Source of the DNA: Molanna angustata
Taxonomy: Eukaryota > Arthropoda > Insecta > Trichoptera > Molannidae
Direction: 5' to 3'
Length of the DNA stretch: 64,000 bases
Assembly: GCA_963576475.1 (NCBI GenBank)
Contig: OY754977.1
Location: 9,365,089-9,429,088, forward strand
The notes under the pieces: model-generated
Databases searched by the model: none
Seen by the model: the letters and a program-made list of their open reading frames with translations, nothing else
Told to the model about the DNA's origin: nothing
Translations under genes and position numbers: made by a program
Part shown: positions 42,641 to 55,085 of the stretch, piece by piece
Layout of the letters: each line of letters begins with the position of its first letter
Position numbering within the stretch: position 1 is the stretch's first letter

Positions 42641-42659
42641 ATGATAATAGAAAAAAAAT

Positions 42660-42931
42660 CCATAATCGATCTATTCGTTTATGAGTTCAGTGACATACAC
42701 ACGTAAAGATGGATTATATAATATAAAGATATTTATGAAACTGCTGTTTCGCATTTTATTGTATATCTCTAGGATTATATTATTTGCATATTACTAGGCA
42801 TACATTTTTTGACATGTTTCAAATTTTATTAACTCCCGTTGTTATAATTTTTAATTTGAATTGTGAATCCAAACCATCTAGGGACCCACTCAAACATACA
42901 CAAAAATTTTCATCAAAATTGGTCCAGGCGT
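42660..42931 (+). repeat. interspersed repeat G, left part (interrupted by a fold-back)
   Basis: It carries GAGTTCAGTGACATACACAC at 42682 and later GACCCACTCAAACATACACA, then CATCAAAATTGGTCCAGGCG and TTTAAG. The phrase that should follow, GAGTTCAGTGACATACACAC, reappears only at 43638, after the fold-back element. Such blocks are common in arthropod interspersed repeats. The family name is unknown to me. Confidence 0.55.
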
Positions 42932-42935
42932 TTAA

Positions 42936-43628
42936 GCATAAGAGGGCGACTGCTGCCAACATATCTATTTTTTCAATTTGAAATTGCATCATTACTAGAA
43001 AACGAGTATTTTGAAAAAATAACCTAGTTAGTTTGAATATTAATAAAGATAAATATACCTTAACTTTTTAATTATGTTCTGTAGGTATATATTCTTGAAG
43101 GAAAATAATAAGCATACCCCGATTTTTGACATTTATCTTAGAATTCTAAAAAACTATAAGGTATAGAACAATATATTTTTTTATAAATTAAAGAAGAACA
43201 AAATGTCTGGATAAATATGATGTGACGTTGCATTAATGCATCAGGTTAAGTAAATAAACCAAAAAAACTTTTATTTCGCAATGGTGCTGAATGGAAAATA
43301 AATGTTTTTTAGGTTTATTTACTAAACCTGAAGCATTAATGCAACGTCACATCATATTTTTCTAGATATTTTTTTCTTCTTTAATTAAAAAAAATATATA
43401 TTGAACTACGCCTTATAGTTTATTAAAAATTTAAAGATAAACGTTGAAAATCGGGGTACGCCATTATTTTTCTACAAGAATGTATACAGAACATTATCAA
43501 AAAGTTTAGGTTTATTTTTCTTTATTAATACCCAAACTATCTAAATTTTTTCTTTCAAAACGATTTGATAAGAAATAATGATGGTATATCAAATTGAAAA
43601 ATAGGTACGTTGGCAGCAGTCCCCCCCC
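42936..43628. mobile_element. 693-bp TTAA-flanked fold-back element
   Basis: TTAA at 42932-42935 and 43629-43632 brackets two arms of about 320-330 bp that are inverse copies of each other. Matching blocks include ACTGCTGCCAACRTAYCTAT, TACCCCGATTTTNNACNTTT and TGATGTGACGTTGCATTAAT, with a spacer of about 35 bp (43268-43303). Arm identity is high but with scattered substitutions and small indels. There is no ORF. The left terminus has about 8 extra bases (GCATAAGA). TTAA flanks suggest piggyBac-type mobilisation. This is inference. Confidence 0.82.
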
Positions 43629-43632
43629 TTAA

Positions 43633-43695
43633 GGAAGAGTTCAGTGACATACACACGTGCAGAAGAATTATACATATGTATATATAAATATACTC
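43633..43695 (+). repeat. interspersed repeat G, right part
   Basis: GAGTTCAGTGACATACACAC then GTGCAGAAGAATTATACATA is the expected continuation of repeat G after the fold-back insertion. Confidence 0.5.
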
Positions 43696-44160
43696 AAAAC
43701 TACGAGACGGTATTCTGCTCTTATGTATCGGGTATTAAATTGGTCCATTGATAACGAATACAAATATTCACAATAACTTTTTTTTTTCCAATTAGTCAAT
43801 GAAAGACTCCCAAGACTGCGGTGAATTTAGTATTGAAAATTTTAATTGCTTATGCACTTAACAAGCACGACAAGCGTATTCAAATTGATTTGAAAAACAA
43901 ATTCGTACATTGTTAGTTCGAAGATTATCAGTTCTTTATTTCTGATGTGATCAACATAATATTGACATTTCACATGTGTCTGGCTTCTGTTGACATTATT
44001 ATCTTGTAGTATTATCCCTTTGTTTCATATTGTTGTTTACATCTACTACATAATAATACCGCCCTCGAAATAATTTTGTTTACCGGTTTACTTATTTAAA
44101 TAACTTTGTAAATATTGTTCAAAATTTTGTCGTACTTAGAAGGACCGCCGGAAACAAGGG
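43696..44160. other. AT-rich sequence, nothing recognised
   Basis: No supported feature. Confidence 0.4.
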
Positions 44161-44735
44161 GTCATTGTTTATTTATCTTATTTCATTTTTATTTATTTTG
44201 GATATCCAACAGTACAGTAGAATATAATAACATAATATATGAGATCAAGAACATTGGAAAAAACAGTAAATGATAGACTACGGTACATAATAACAGGACA
44301 TCATATCAAGTGATTTTTAAAGGTTTACATACAATTTTTAACAAATGATCAAAACAACATTATAGGATCGTACCTGAAACATACAAGGAACAATACAAAT
44401 AAGATTATATTCTAGAATCATAACATGGGATTCTAACGTACTTAAGGATTAACGAAAAAGGTGTTGCAACCATATATGTATATACTAGAGAGGGGAATTT
44501 TGAGTTATGTTATCAGTGCAAAGTTGGCGCTTTATCGCAATTTTGAACGAGAGTAGAGATTGGGTATGAAAGAAGTCAATGTTATTGAACAGGTTGTTAA
44601 AATTGGAGGTGACCCGGTTAGTAAAAAAGTTTTTCCTAAGATTAGTTTTACAGTGTGGCATGGAAAAAGTAGGTTTTGATCTGACATTGCGGTTTGGAAT
44701 GTGGTGAGATATTTTCTAATAAGTTTTCTAATATT
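44161..44735 (-). pseudogene. non-LTR retrotransposon 3' end with ORF2 C-terminus
   Basis: On the minus strand the last coding stretch reads KPTFSMPHCKTNLRKNFFTN, then SLLSFKIAIKRQLC with a stop. This corresponds to the C-terminal P-C-T-L---FF----LWN--P----SL-SFK region of Jockey/CR1-group ORF2 proteins. About 330 bp of 3' UTR follows, ending AATAAATAAAAATGAAATAA. 5'-truncated. Confidence 0.55.
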
Positions 44736-45138
44736 CTACGGCCATCTAACTAGGAATTTCTGTTTTAAAATGGCCATATTTATATACATACATTTTATAT
44801 ATTTACAAGTAACTTACAGTAGTATTTTTTTACAATAATAAAAAAAAATTAAAAAAGAAAAAATCAACATCAATAATAGTAACACAGAATGAAGAAAAAC
44901 AACATATTTGTATACCCTAGAAGTTCAAATTAAAATGTGTGTGACTATTCTCTCTGAAAGTTCATGGCCTACTGATAAGAGCGACTTCTTATTTTTTACT
45001 CTCCACACTATGGAATAGGGGAGAGTCATGATTTCGCAAAATTTAAGCGTATTTTTTTTACATCAATTTCTCAATGGGTATCATGTAGAGAATGCACACT
45101 ATGAGTTTCGTCGTGATGTGTTTGTGTGTATGGCGTAT

Positions 45139-45181
45139 ACGCTGTACGCCGTACGCCGTACGCCGTACGCCGTACGCCGTA
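45139..45181. repeat. 7-bp minisatellite (GTACGCC)n
   Basis: About six units of GTACGCC lie immediately upstream of the first recognisable satellite-related unit. It is strongly GC-rich against an AT-rich background. Confidence 0.85.
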
Positions 45182-48100
45182 GCATTTATCTTTTTTGTGT
45201 CCTCTCTACAGCCCAAACTATAAGTCTGATCGACTTCATATTAACATCATATGTGTAAAGTGCAAAGACCTAGAGCTGATTAGTTTTCCATAGACAACTT
45301 TTGATTTCTTCTCTATGAATTCATCATTTACGTTGTTTTTTTTTTGTGTCCTCTCTGCAGCCCAAACTATAAATCCGATTGACTTCATATTGATATCACA
45401 TGTGTTAAGTCCATAAACTTAGAGCTGATTAGTTTTCCATAGACAACGGTTCATTTTTTCCCAATGTTTCTTTATGATTTCATCTATTAAAACTGAAAAA
45501 ATGCTCTCACGACCTGGAAATTAGAGATATTTTAATTTGGTTTCAACTATTTATACAACACCAAGAATCTTCATAAAATTGTATTCAAAGTTGGTCAATG
45601 TTAAAAGAAAAATATTCAACGGTTTCAAAAATTATATTTTATTTAATGGATATTTGTATGAAACTTATATGTAACAAGAGATTTTTTTTATATTTGGCAA
45701 TGATCAGTTCATTGATTTCATATTGATAGAAGAATATTAATAGCTTGAACTTAGAACTGATTAGCTTTTCATAGATATCATATAATTTCTTCATATGATA
45801 TCACGTGTAAACATTGTCAAAATGCTCTAACGCTCTTTGAAACAAAATTTATCTGCTTTTTTTAAAATATTTCATACAACATAAGCAGTCTTCACTATAC
45901 TGCATTAATAGTTTGTCTATCTTAACATAAAAATATACTATCGGAAGAAAATTTATATTCCTGGTAGTAACATTTAGTATGAATAAAAATGTAATTAGAT
46001 AAATTTCTATGTATGGAAACGTTTAGTAATTTGATTTCATGTTATAATGTAAAGAGCTTAAACATAGAACTGATTAGCTTTCCATAAATAACAAAAAAAA
46101 TCTTCATATGATATCACCTGTCAAAATTTGGAAAATGCTCTCGCGTTCTTTAGAACAAAATTTATCTGCTTTTTTTAAAATATTTCATACAACATAAGCA
46201 TTCTTCACTATACTGCATTAATAGTTTGTTTATCTTAACATAAAAATATACTATCGGAAGAAAATTTATATTCCTGATAGTAACATTTAGTATGAATAAT
46301 AATGTAATTAGATAAATTTCTATGTATGGAAAAGTTCAGTAATTTGATTTCATGTTATAATGTAAAGAGCTTGAACATAGAACTGATTAGCTTTCCATAA
46401 ATAACAAAAAAAATCTTCATATAATATCACGTGTCAAAATTTTGAAAATGCTCTCGCGTTCTTTAAAACAAAATTTATCTGCTTTTTTTAAAATATTTCA
46501 TACAACATAAGCATTCTTCACTATACTGCATTAATAGTTTGTTTATCTTAACATAAAAATATACTATCGGAAGAAAATTTATATTCCTGATAGTAACATT
46601 TAGTATGAATAAAAATGTAATTAGATAAATTTCTATGTATGGAAACGTGTAGTAATTTGATTTCATGATATAATGTAAAGAGCTTGAACATAGAACTGAT
46701 TAGCTTTCCATAAATAACAAAAAAATTCTTCATATGATATCACCTGTCAAAATTTGAAAAATGCTCTCGCGTTCTTTAAAACAAAATTTATCTGCTTTTT
46801 TTAAAATATTTCATACAACATAAGCATTCTTCACTATACTGCATTAATAGTTTGTCTATCTTAACATAAAAATATACTATCGGAAGAAAATTTATATTCC
46901 TGGTAGTAACATTTAGTATGAATAAAAATGTAATTAGATAAATTTCTATGTATGGAAAAGTTCAGTAATTTGATTTCATGTTATAATGTAAAGAGCTTGA
47001 ACATAGAACTGATTAGTTTTCCATAAATAACAAAAAAAATCTTCATATAATATCACGTGTCAAAATTTTGAAAATGCTCTCGCGTTCTTTAAAACAAAAT
47101 TTATCTGTTTTTTTAAAATATTTCATACAACATAAGCATTCTTCACTATACTGCATTAATAGTTTGTTTATCATAACATAAAAATATACTATCGGAAGAA
47201 AATTTATATTCCTGATAGTAACATTTAGTATGAATAAAAATGTAATTAGATAAATTTCTATGTATGGAAACGTGTAGTAATTTGATTTCATGTTATAATG
47301 TAAAGAGCTTGAACATAGAACTGATTAGCTTTCCATAAATAACAAAAAAAATCTTCATATAATATCACGTGTCAAAATTTTGAAAATGCTCTCGCGTTCT
47401 TTAAAACAAAATTTATCTGCTTTTTTTAAAATATTTCATACAACATAAGCATTCTTCACTATACTGCATTAATAGTTTGTTTATCTTAACATAAAAATAT
47501 ACTATCGGAAGAAAATTTATATTCCTGATAGTAACATTTAGTATGAATAAAAATGTAATTAGATAAATTTCTATGTATGGAAACGTGTAGTAATTTGATT
47601 TCATGATATAATGTAAAGAGCTTGAACAACGAACTGATTAGCTTTCCATAAATAACAAAAAAATTCTTCATATGATATCACCTGTCAAAATTTGAAAAAT
47701 GCTCTCGCGTTCTTTAAAACAAAATTTATCTGCTTTTTTTAAAATATTTCATACAACATAAGCATTCTTCACTATACTGCATTAATAGTTTGTCTATCTT
47801 AACATAAAAATATACTATCGGAAGAAAATTTATATTCCTGGTAGTAACATTTAGTATGAATAAAAATGTAATTAGATAAATTTCTATGTATGGAAAAGTT
47901 CAGTAATTTGATTTCATGTTATAATGTAAAGAGCTTGAACATAGAACTGATTAGCTTTCCATAAATAACAAAAAAAATCTTCATATGATATCACCTGTCA
48001 AAATTTGGAAAATGCTCTCGCGTTCTTTAGAACAAAATTTATCTGCTTTTTTTAAAATATTTCATACAACATAAGCATTCTTCACTATACTGCATTAATA

Positions 48101-51100
48101 GTTTGTTTATCTTAACATAAAAATATACTATCGGAAGAAAATTTATATTCCTGATAGTAACATTTAGTATGAATAATAATGTAATTAGATAAATTTCTAT
48201 GTATGGAAAAGTTCAGTAATTTGATTTCATGTTATAATGTAAAGAGCTTGAACATAGAACTGATTAGCTTTCCATAAATAACAAAAAAAATCTTCATATA
48301 ATATCACGTGTCAAAATTTTGAAAATGCTCTCGCGTTCTTTAAAACAAAATTTATCTGCTTTTTTTAAAATATTTCATACAACATAAGCATTCTTCACTA
48401 TACTGCATTAATATTTTGTTTATCTTAACATAAAAATATACTATCGGAAGAAAATTTATATTCCTGGTAGTAACATTTAGTATGAATAAAAATGTAATTA
48501 GATAAATTTCTATGTATGGAAAAGTTCAGTAATTTGATTTCATGTTATAATGTAAAGAGCTTGAACATAGAACTGATTAGCTTTCCATAAATAACAAAAA
48601 AAATCTTCATATGATATCACCTGTCAAAATTTGGAAAATGCTCTCGCGTTCTTTAGAACAAAATTTATCTGCTTTTTTTAAAATATTTCATACAACATAA
48701 GCATTCTTCACTATACTGCATTAATAGTTTGTTTATCTTAACATAAAAATATACTATCGGAAGAAAATATATATTCCTGATAGTAACATTTAGTATGAAT
48801 AATAATGTAATTAGATAAATTTCTATGTATGGAAAAGTTCAGTAATTTGATTTCATGTTATAATGTAAAGAGCTTGAACATAGAACTGATTAGTTTTCCA
48901 TAAATAACAAAAAAAATCTTCATATAATATCACGTGTCAAAATTTTGAAAATGCTCTCGCGTTCTTTAAAACAAAATTTATCTGCTTTTTTTAAAATATT
49001 TCATACAACATAAGCATTCTTCACTATACTGCATTAATAGTTTGTTTATCATAACATAAAAATATACTATCGGAAGAAAATTTATATTCCTGATAGTAAC
49101 ATTTAGTATGAATAAAAATGTAATTAGATAAATTTCTATGTATGGAAACGTGTAGTAATTTGATTTCATGTTATAATGTAAAGAGCTTGAACATAGAACT
49201 GATTAGCTTTCCATAAATAACAAAAAAAATCTTCATATAATATCACGTGTCAAAATTTTGAAAATGCTCTCGCGTTCTTTAAAACAAAATTTATCTGCTT
49301 TTTTTAAAATATTTCATACAACATAAGCATTCTTCACTATACTGCATTAATAGTTTGTTTATCTTAACATAAAAATATACTATCGGAAGAAAATTTATAT
49401 TCCTGATAGTAACATTTAGTATGAATAAAAATGTAATTAGATAAATTTCTATGTATGGAAACGTGTAGTAATTTGATTTCATGATATAATGTAAAGAGCT
49501 TGAACAACGAACTGATTAGCTTTCCATAAATAACAAAAAAATTCTTCATATGATATCACCTGTCAAAATTTGAAAAATGCTCTCGCGTTCTTTAAAACAA
49601 AATATATCTGCTTTTTTTAAAATATTTCATACAACATAAGCATTCTTCACTATACTGCATTAATAGTTTGTCTATCTTAACATAAAAATATACTATCGGA
49701 AGAAAATTTATATTCCTGGTAGTAACATTTAGTATGAATAAAAATGTAATTAGATAAATTTCTATGTATGGAAAAGTTCAGTAATTTGATTTCATGTTAT
49801 AATGTAAAGAGCTTGAACATAGAACTGATTAGCTTTCCATAAATAACAAAAAAAATCTTCATATGATATCACCTGTCAAAATTTGGAAAATGCTCTCGCG
49901 TTCTTTAGAACAAAATTTATCTGCTTTTTTTAAAATATTTCATACAACATAAGCATTCTACACCATACTGCATTAAAAGTTTGTCTATCTTATCATAAAA
50001 ATATACTATCGGAAGAAAATTTATATTCCTGATAGTAACATTTAGTATGAATAATAATGTAATTAGATAAATTTCTATGTATGGAAAAGTTCAGTAATTT
50101 GATTTCATGTTATAATGTAAAGAGCTTGAACATAGAACTGATTAGTTTTCCATAAATAACAAAAAAAATCTTCATATAATATCACGTGTCAAAATTTTGA
50201 AAATGCTCTCGCGTTCTTTAAAACAAAATTTAACTGCTTTTTTTAAAATATTTCATACAACATAAGCATTCTTCACTATACTGCATTAATAGTTTGTTTA
50301 TCTTAACATAAAAATATACTATCGGAAGAAAATTTATATTCCTGATAGTAACATTTAGTATGAATAAAAATGTAATTAGATAAATTTCTATGTATGGAAA
50401 CGTGTAGTAATTTGATTTCATGATATAATGTAAAGAGCTTGAACATAGAACTGATTAGCTTTCCATAAATAACAAAAAAATTCTTCATATGATATCACCT
50501 GTCAAAATTTGAAAAATGCTCTCGCGTTCTTTAAAACAAAATTTATCTGCTTTTTTTAAAATATTTCATACAACATAAGCATTCTTCACTATACTGCATT
50601 AATAGTTTGTCTATCTTAACATAAAAATATACTATCGGAAGAAAATTTATATTCCTGATAGTAACATTTAGTATGAATAATAATGTAATTAGATAAATTT
50701 CTATGTATGGAAAAGTTCAGTAATTTGGTTTTAATGTTGTAATGTAAAGAGCTTGAACATAGAACTGATTAGCTTTCCATAAATAACAAAAAAAATCTTC
50801 ATATAATATCACGTGTCAAAATTTTGAAAATGCTCTCGCGTTCTTTAAAACAAAATTTATCTGCTTTTTTTTAAATATTTCATACAACATAAGCATTCTT
50901 CACTATACTGCATTAATAGTTTGTTTATCTTAACATAAAAATATACTATCGGAAGAAAATTTATATTCCTGATAGTAACATTTAGTATGAATAAAAATGT
51001 AATTAGATAAATTTCTATGTATGGAAACGTGTAGTAATTTGATTTCATGATATAATGTAAAGAGCTTGAACATAGAACTGATTAGCTTTCCATAAATAAC

Positions 51101-51940
51101 AAAAAAATTCTTCATATGATATCACCTGTCAAAATTTGAAAAATGCTCTCGCGTTCTTTAAAACAAAATTTATCTGCTTTTTTTAAAATATTTCATACAA
51201 CATAAGCATTCTTCACTATACTGCATTAATAGTTTGTCTATCTTAACATAAAAATATACTATCGGAAGAAAATTTATATTCCTGGTAGTAACATTTAGTA
51301 TGAATAAAAATGTAATTAGATAAATTTCTATGTATGGAAAAGTTCAGTAATTTGATTTCATGTTATAATGTTAAGAGCTTGAACATAGAACTGATTAGCT
51401 TTCCATAAATAACAAAAAATTTCTTCATATGATATCACCTGTCAAAATTTGGAAAATGCTTTCGCGTCCTTTAAAACAAAATTTATCTGCTTTTATTAAA
51501 ATATTTCATACAACATAAGCATTCTACACCATACTGCAATAATAGTTTGTCTATCTTAACATAAAAATATACTGTCGATAGAAATTTATTTTCCTGGTAG
51601 TAAAATTTAGTATGAATAAAAATGTATATAATAAGATAAATTTCTTATGTATGGAAAAGTTCAGTAATTTGATTTCATGTTATAATGTAAAGAGCTTGAA
51701 CATCGAACTGATTAGCTTTTCATAAATAACAAAAATTTCTTCATATGATATTACGTGTCAAAATTGTCAAAATGCTCTAACGTCCTTTAAAACAAAATTT
51801 ATCTGCTTTTATTAAAATATTTCATACAACATTAGAATTCTTCACCATACTGCATTAATAGTTTGTCTATCTTAACATGAAAATATACTATCGTTAGAAA
51901 ATTTATATTCTTGGTAGTAAAATTTAGAATGAATAAAATA
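45182..51940. repeat. satellite array, about 313-bp monomer with higher-order structure
   Basis: The anchor CTCTCGCGTTCTTT recurs at 46138, 46451, 46764, 47077, 47389, 47702, 48015, 48328, 48641, 48954, 49267, 49580, 49893, 50206, 50519, 50833 and 51146, a spacing of 312-314 bp. Diverged edge monomers start at 45825, 51459 and 51775. Before 45825 the array decays into older units, including a 149-bp spaced pair beginning GTGTCCTCTCTNCAGCCCAA (45197, 45346). Monomers fall into about four variant types (GTGTAGTAATTT or GTTCAGTAATTT; ACCTGTCAAAATTTG or ACGTGTCAAAATTTT; GGTAGTAAC or GATAGTAAC; AATAAAAATG or AATAATAATG). The 60-80 codon frames on the minus strand are by-products of the repeat. Confidence 0.97.
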
Positions 51941-52585
51941 TTTCATTGTCAATATTTGTGGTGTGGAGAGTTTAGTGTTGGCCACAACCCACTCGTTTAT
52001 GAATAATTCAAGTTTGAGTGTTTTCAATCAGGCAATGAATTGCAGATTTCAGGTCCCAAAAAAACAAGATGTCTCTGTCCGAGGACAGATTTAATTTTCC
52101 TTGTTTTTAAAAATATGTTCTCGTTTAGTCTTGTTTTTTAAAAGTTGTGTCTGGTGTCTTGAAACAGTTTCAGATTATTATGAACAAAAATGGCTGCTTT
52201 TAATATATACATTTGTCTTACATTAATGTTGACGCCACGTAGTTCACTCGTTTCAGGAGTGTACTGCGTGGCGTCCTCAAATTCTTCTTCTCTGTTTTAT
52301 GGGTTTTGCATCGTTATGTAATGTTCTCCGTAGTCCATCTCAAATTATAGTTACATCATAAAATCATTCACTGAATTACCTAGAGAATATGCTAAGGATA
52401 ATAAGTTTTTTTTCAAAAGTGTACGCTTTTGTTGTACAAACTCTGGTTGGCTACAAAGAAAAATAATAAAATAACCCTATCAGAGTAAAGTATATAATAT
52501 CTTCTTCCCTCGACCGATGTTGACTATTACTTGAGAGAATGACCCAATATGTATATTTTTCTTCGGTTTCAATCTTGGGTATTGG
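51941..52585. other. right flank of the satellite; copy of repeat H at 51966
   Basis: GAGTTTAGTGTTGGCCACAA then CCCACTCGTTTATGAATAA (51967) matches units of the tandem repeat at 55075-55430. GACGCCACGTAGTTCACTCG then TTTCAGGAGTGTACTGCGTG near 52230 contains an inverted pair (ACGCCACG / CGTGGCGT). No gene. Confidence 0.45.
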
Positions 52586-52790
52586 TTAGCAGCAAAGCGT
52601 TGCATCACTTCGTCCACTCTGCTTGATCTTCAGCGACTCTCTTCAACTCTGTGTAGGAGAAACACTTCATGTCGTGGCACACCTGTTCCAAATACTCCCA
52701 GAGATGAAACCATTCCCTCAAAGGTGATGAGTAAGAGATCTTCGTGTCGCAACACATGGCCTATCCAATTTCGTCCTATATGTAGGTTAT
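52586..52790 (-). pseudogene. RTE-like retrotransposon C-terminal tail, degenerate
   Basis: The minus strand near 52785 reads NWIGHVLRHEDLLLITFEG, then after a frameshift YLEQVCHDMKCFSYTELKRV and AEDQAEWTK with a stop. RNWIGHVLRHE and Y-E-K--AEDR-EWR are typical of RTE-like tails. The GRPR block between them is damaged. Confidence 0.6.
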
Positions 52791-54367
52791 ATAATATATA
52801 CAAAAAGGTAAATAATTAAAAAAAATCTAATAAGTCTCTTTTGGGAACGGATTAATGATAAATAAAAGACTTCACAGTTATTTTTAGCAACTATGTATTA
52901 TATGAGCACAAAAGCCATTATATGTTTATACGTGAATTTGAAAATTTTCCGCCATTTTTTGTGATTATTGGGTGATGTCATCGCCAACTCGAAATAACGA
53001 TGATTATTCCAAAAGCAATGTAAATTGATACAAATGATTATTATTGTCGTATGTTCTCTATGGAGGGGTCACGTGGGACAATTGACATCAGTTAGCGGTA
53101 CATTCTTTCAACGAATAACATTCAACTTCTCCCACATTCATTATTATTTAATATATTATTTTTTTAAATAATGGATATTTAGATGGACACATCGGACTAG
53201 CGATCCAGTCAATCTTGGTTAAATCCAGTCATACAGGTATTAGAATACATATTATATAGAGAATAATAATGTAATATAGAGTAGCAATTGTGGGTATTAA
53301 AAGCGTGTTACTAAAAACTACGCTACTACTAAAAATACTCAAAAATTAAACTAAGTATTTGACAGTTAACTCGTCCGTGACGGTTCTACCTGGTGCTAAT
53401 GTTTGTAAAGGTTTGTAAAGCGTGCACAAAGTACTATAATGAATGTTAGAGAAAGACAGATAGGTTTCTACATATTCTTTATAAAAATGATACCATATAT
53501 TTTTCATAATACATCTTCAAATGTACACATGTTGCACAATTCAAACTTTTAATTGTATGAAATTGTTACTCTATATTTCATGAATTTTCTTATTTTAGGA
53601 AACAGACCGATATAATTAAAAAAAAACTCTATTGGAAAATATGTAAATGTAATAATCCCGCTAATTTGATGATCAAATTAATTTACTTTGTCTTATATTA
53701 TTTTTTATATGAGTTGAAAGTACTTATACGTGTATGAAAGTTAATGGTAGGTAGGTACTATGTATTTGTTTTGTAAACGTAAACGCAACCGATTGTTATG
53801 ATACGTTGAGATTGTATCGTTTTTAATTATCAAAGTTTTATCTGTGGTTTCATTGAAAATGGCAACATTGTAATTATGCTGCATTTACGGAACGTTCTGT
53901 TTGTGAAAATGCACTTACTATTGCACAGACATTTCAAATTCAGTATTGTTGTTATTTTCAATTGTGTTCGTGTTTAAGATTGTCCGCCATAAGCGATGAA
54001 ACAATTACCAACAATTAGTCATGTCGTTGACTATTTAAGTACTGTATCTACTTATACTTTCTTCTAGTATCCATTACACTGATTTGTATATAATCAAACA
54101 TCAAATAATCGATCTTATTTTCATACTCATTACAACGAAACTTTTAAAAACGAAAACTTATTTTGAAAAAAGAATTTATTGTTAGAAGTACCTATTATTG
54201 TCACTCCACACTTTGTCTATGGTGTATTTTCCCGCCTTTAGTCAACACAGATATGTGAATGTGAAACTACTACAATAAGTATTTAATAATTAATTATAGT
54301 CATACGGTCTTCTTCATATTAACTTATGATACATTTGTCATCTTCGGGTACCATATCAGAAACAAAA
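52791..54367. other. AT-rich sequence, nothing recognised
   Basis: No gene, repeat end or RNA feature supported in this 1.6-kb stretch. Confidence 0.4.
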
Positions 54368-54499
54368 CCTAGACAACGTGTCATTTAGCTCAAGAAAAGA
54401 TAACTCAATGTATGGAAGTGACAGTTGCCAGTCACGTGTCAACTGTCACTTCCATACATTGAGTTATCTTTTCTTGGGCTAAATGACACGTTGTCTAGG
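54368..54499. repeat. hairpin-forming inverted repeat, 60-bp arms
   Basis: The left arm 54368-54427 (begins CCTAGACAACGTGTCATTTA) and right arm 54440-54499 are inverse copies with one mismatch, around a 12-nt spacer containing CACGTG. It abuts a retrotransposon tail on its right. Confidence 0.92.
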
Positions 54500-54514
54500 G
54501 GGGCAGGTCTATGT

Positions 54515-54785
54515 GGTGTCGAGGACATAATGTAACAAGATGGGGACGTAGCAAGAGACGCTTCTGGAGAGACCACGTCGAACGCATGGACGATATCAGA
54601 ATTGTCAAAATTGTTGACAGAAATACCCAACAACAGAAAACTACCCGGAAGACCTGCGAAGAGATGGAAGGACAGTCCACCCTCACAAACAGGTCAAATG
54701 ACCTAGTACACGATGAAAATGAATATTTTTATTATCGCCTCCGAGGATGATGGTTTAACCATTTAAAGCGCTCAGACTCTTATCC
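54515..54785 (+). pseudogene. RTE-like retrotransposon C-terminal tail, degenerate
   Basis: One frame gives RFWRDHVERMDDIRIVKIV and the next gives EIPNNRKLPGRPAKRWKDSP. Together they match the RW-DHV-RM-D-R--K and GRP-KRW-D blocks of RTE-like tails. There are several stops. The 3' end is not defined. Confidence 0.6.
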
Positions 54786-54789
54786 TCAA

Positions 54790-55085
54790 ACTCATTACGT
54801 GGATTATAACTGTTCAAAATATTTTTAACTAGTTTTTTATACCCGGCGCTGCTCGAAAAGATAACTGTGATACAATAAGCTAATTCACCTAACTCACGAA
54901 AATCATTTTTGTAATTTTTGAACTGTTAATTTGTTATGATATAAATTCTGAATGAGTAAAAAATATCCAACAAAATAAATAAAAATTAACACACATAAGT
55001 AAGTTTTTAAAGAAATCAGTCCCCTTCGTGTCTTCCCTTCAGCCTCATAAAGTAGACTCTGAAGTGTTTTGAAATTACATTAAAT
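54790..55085 (-). repeat. interspersed repeat D, uninterrupted copy
   Basis: The minus strand contains in order ATGTAATTTCAAAACACTTC, CTGAAGGGAAGACACG, GGGACTGATTT, TTAATTTTTATTT, GAGCAGCGCCGGGTATAAAA and ACTAGTT. The same blocks are split at 17366-17510 and 17788-17870. Confidence 0.6.

Noticed and set aside
46475..51115. Repeated 61-82 codon minus-strand frames (MKSNYYTFPYIEIY and MKNFFVIYGKL types)
   Set aside because: They recur with the 313-bp satellite period, are AT-driven and have no recognisable domain. They are by-products of the repeat.
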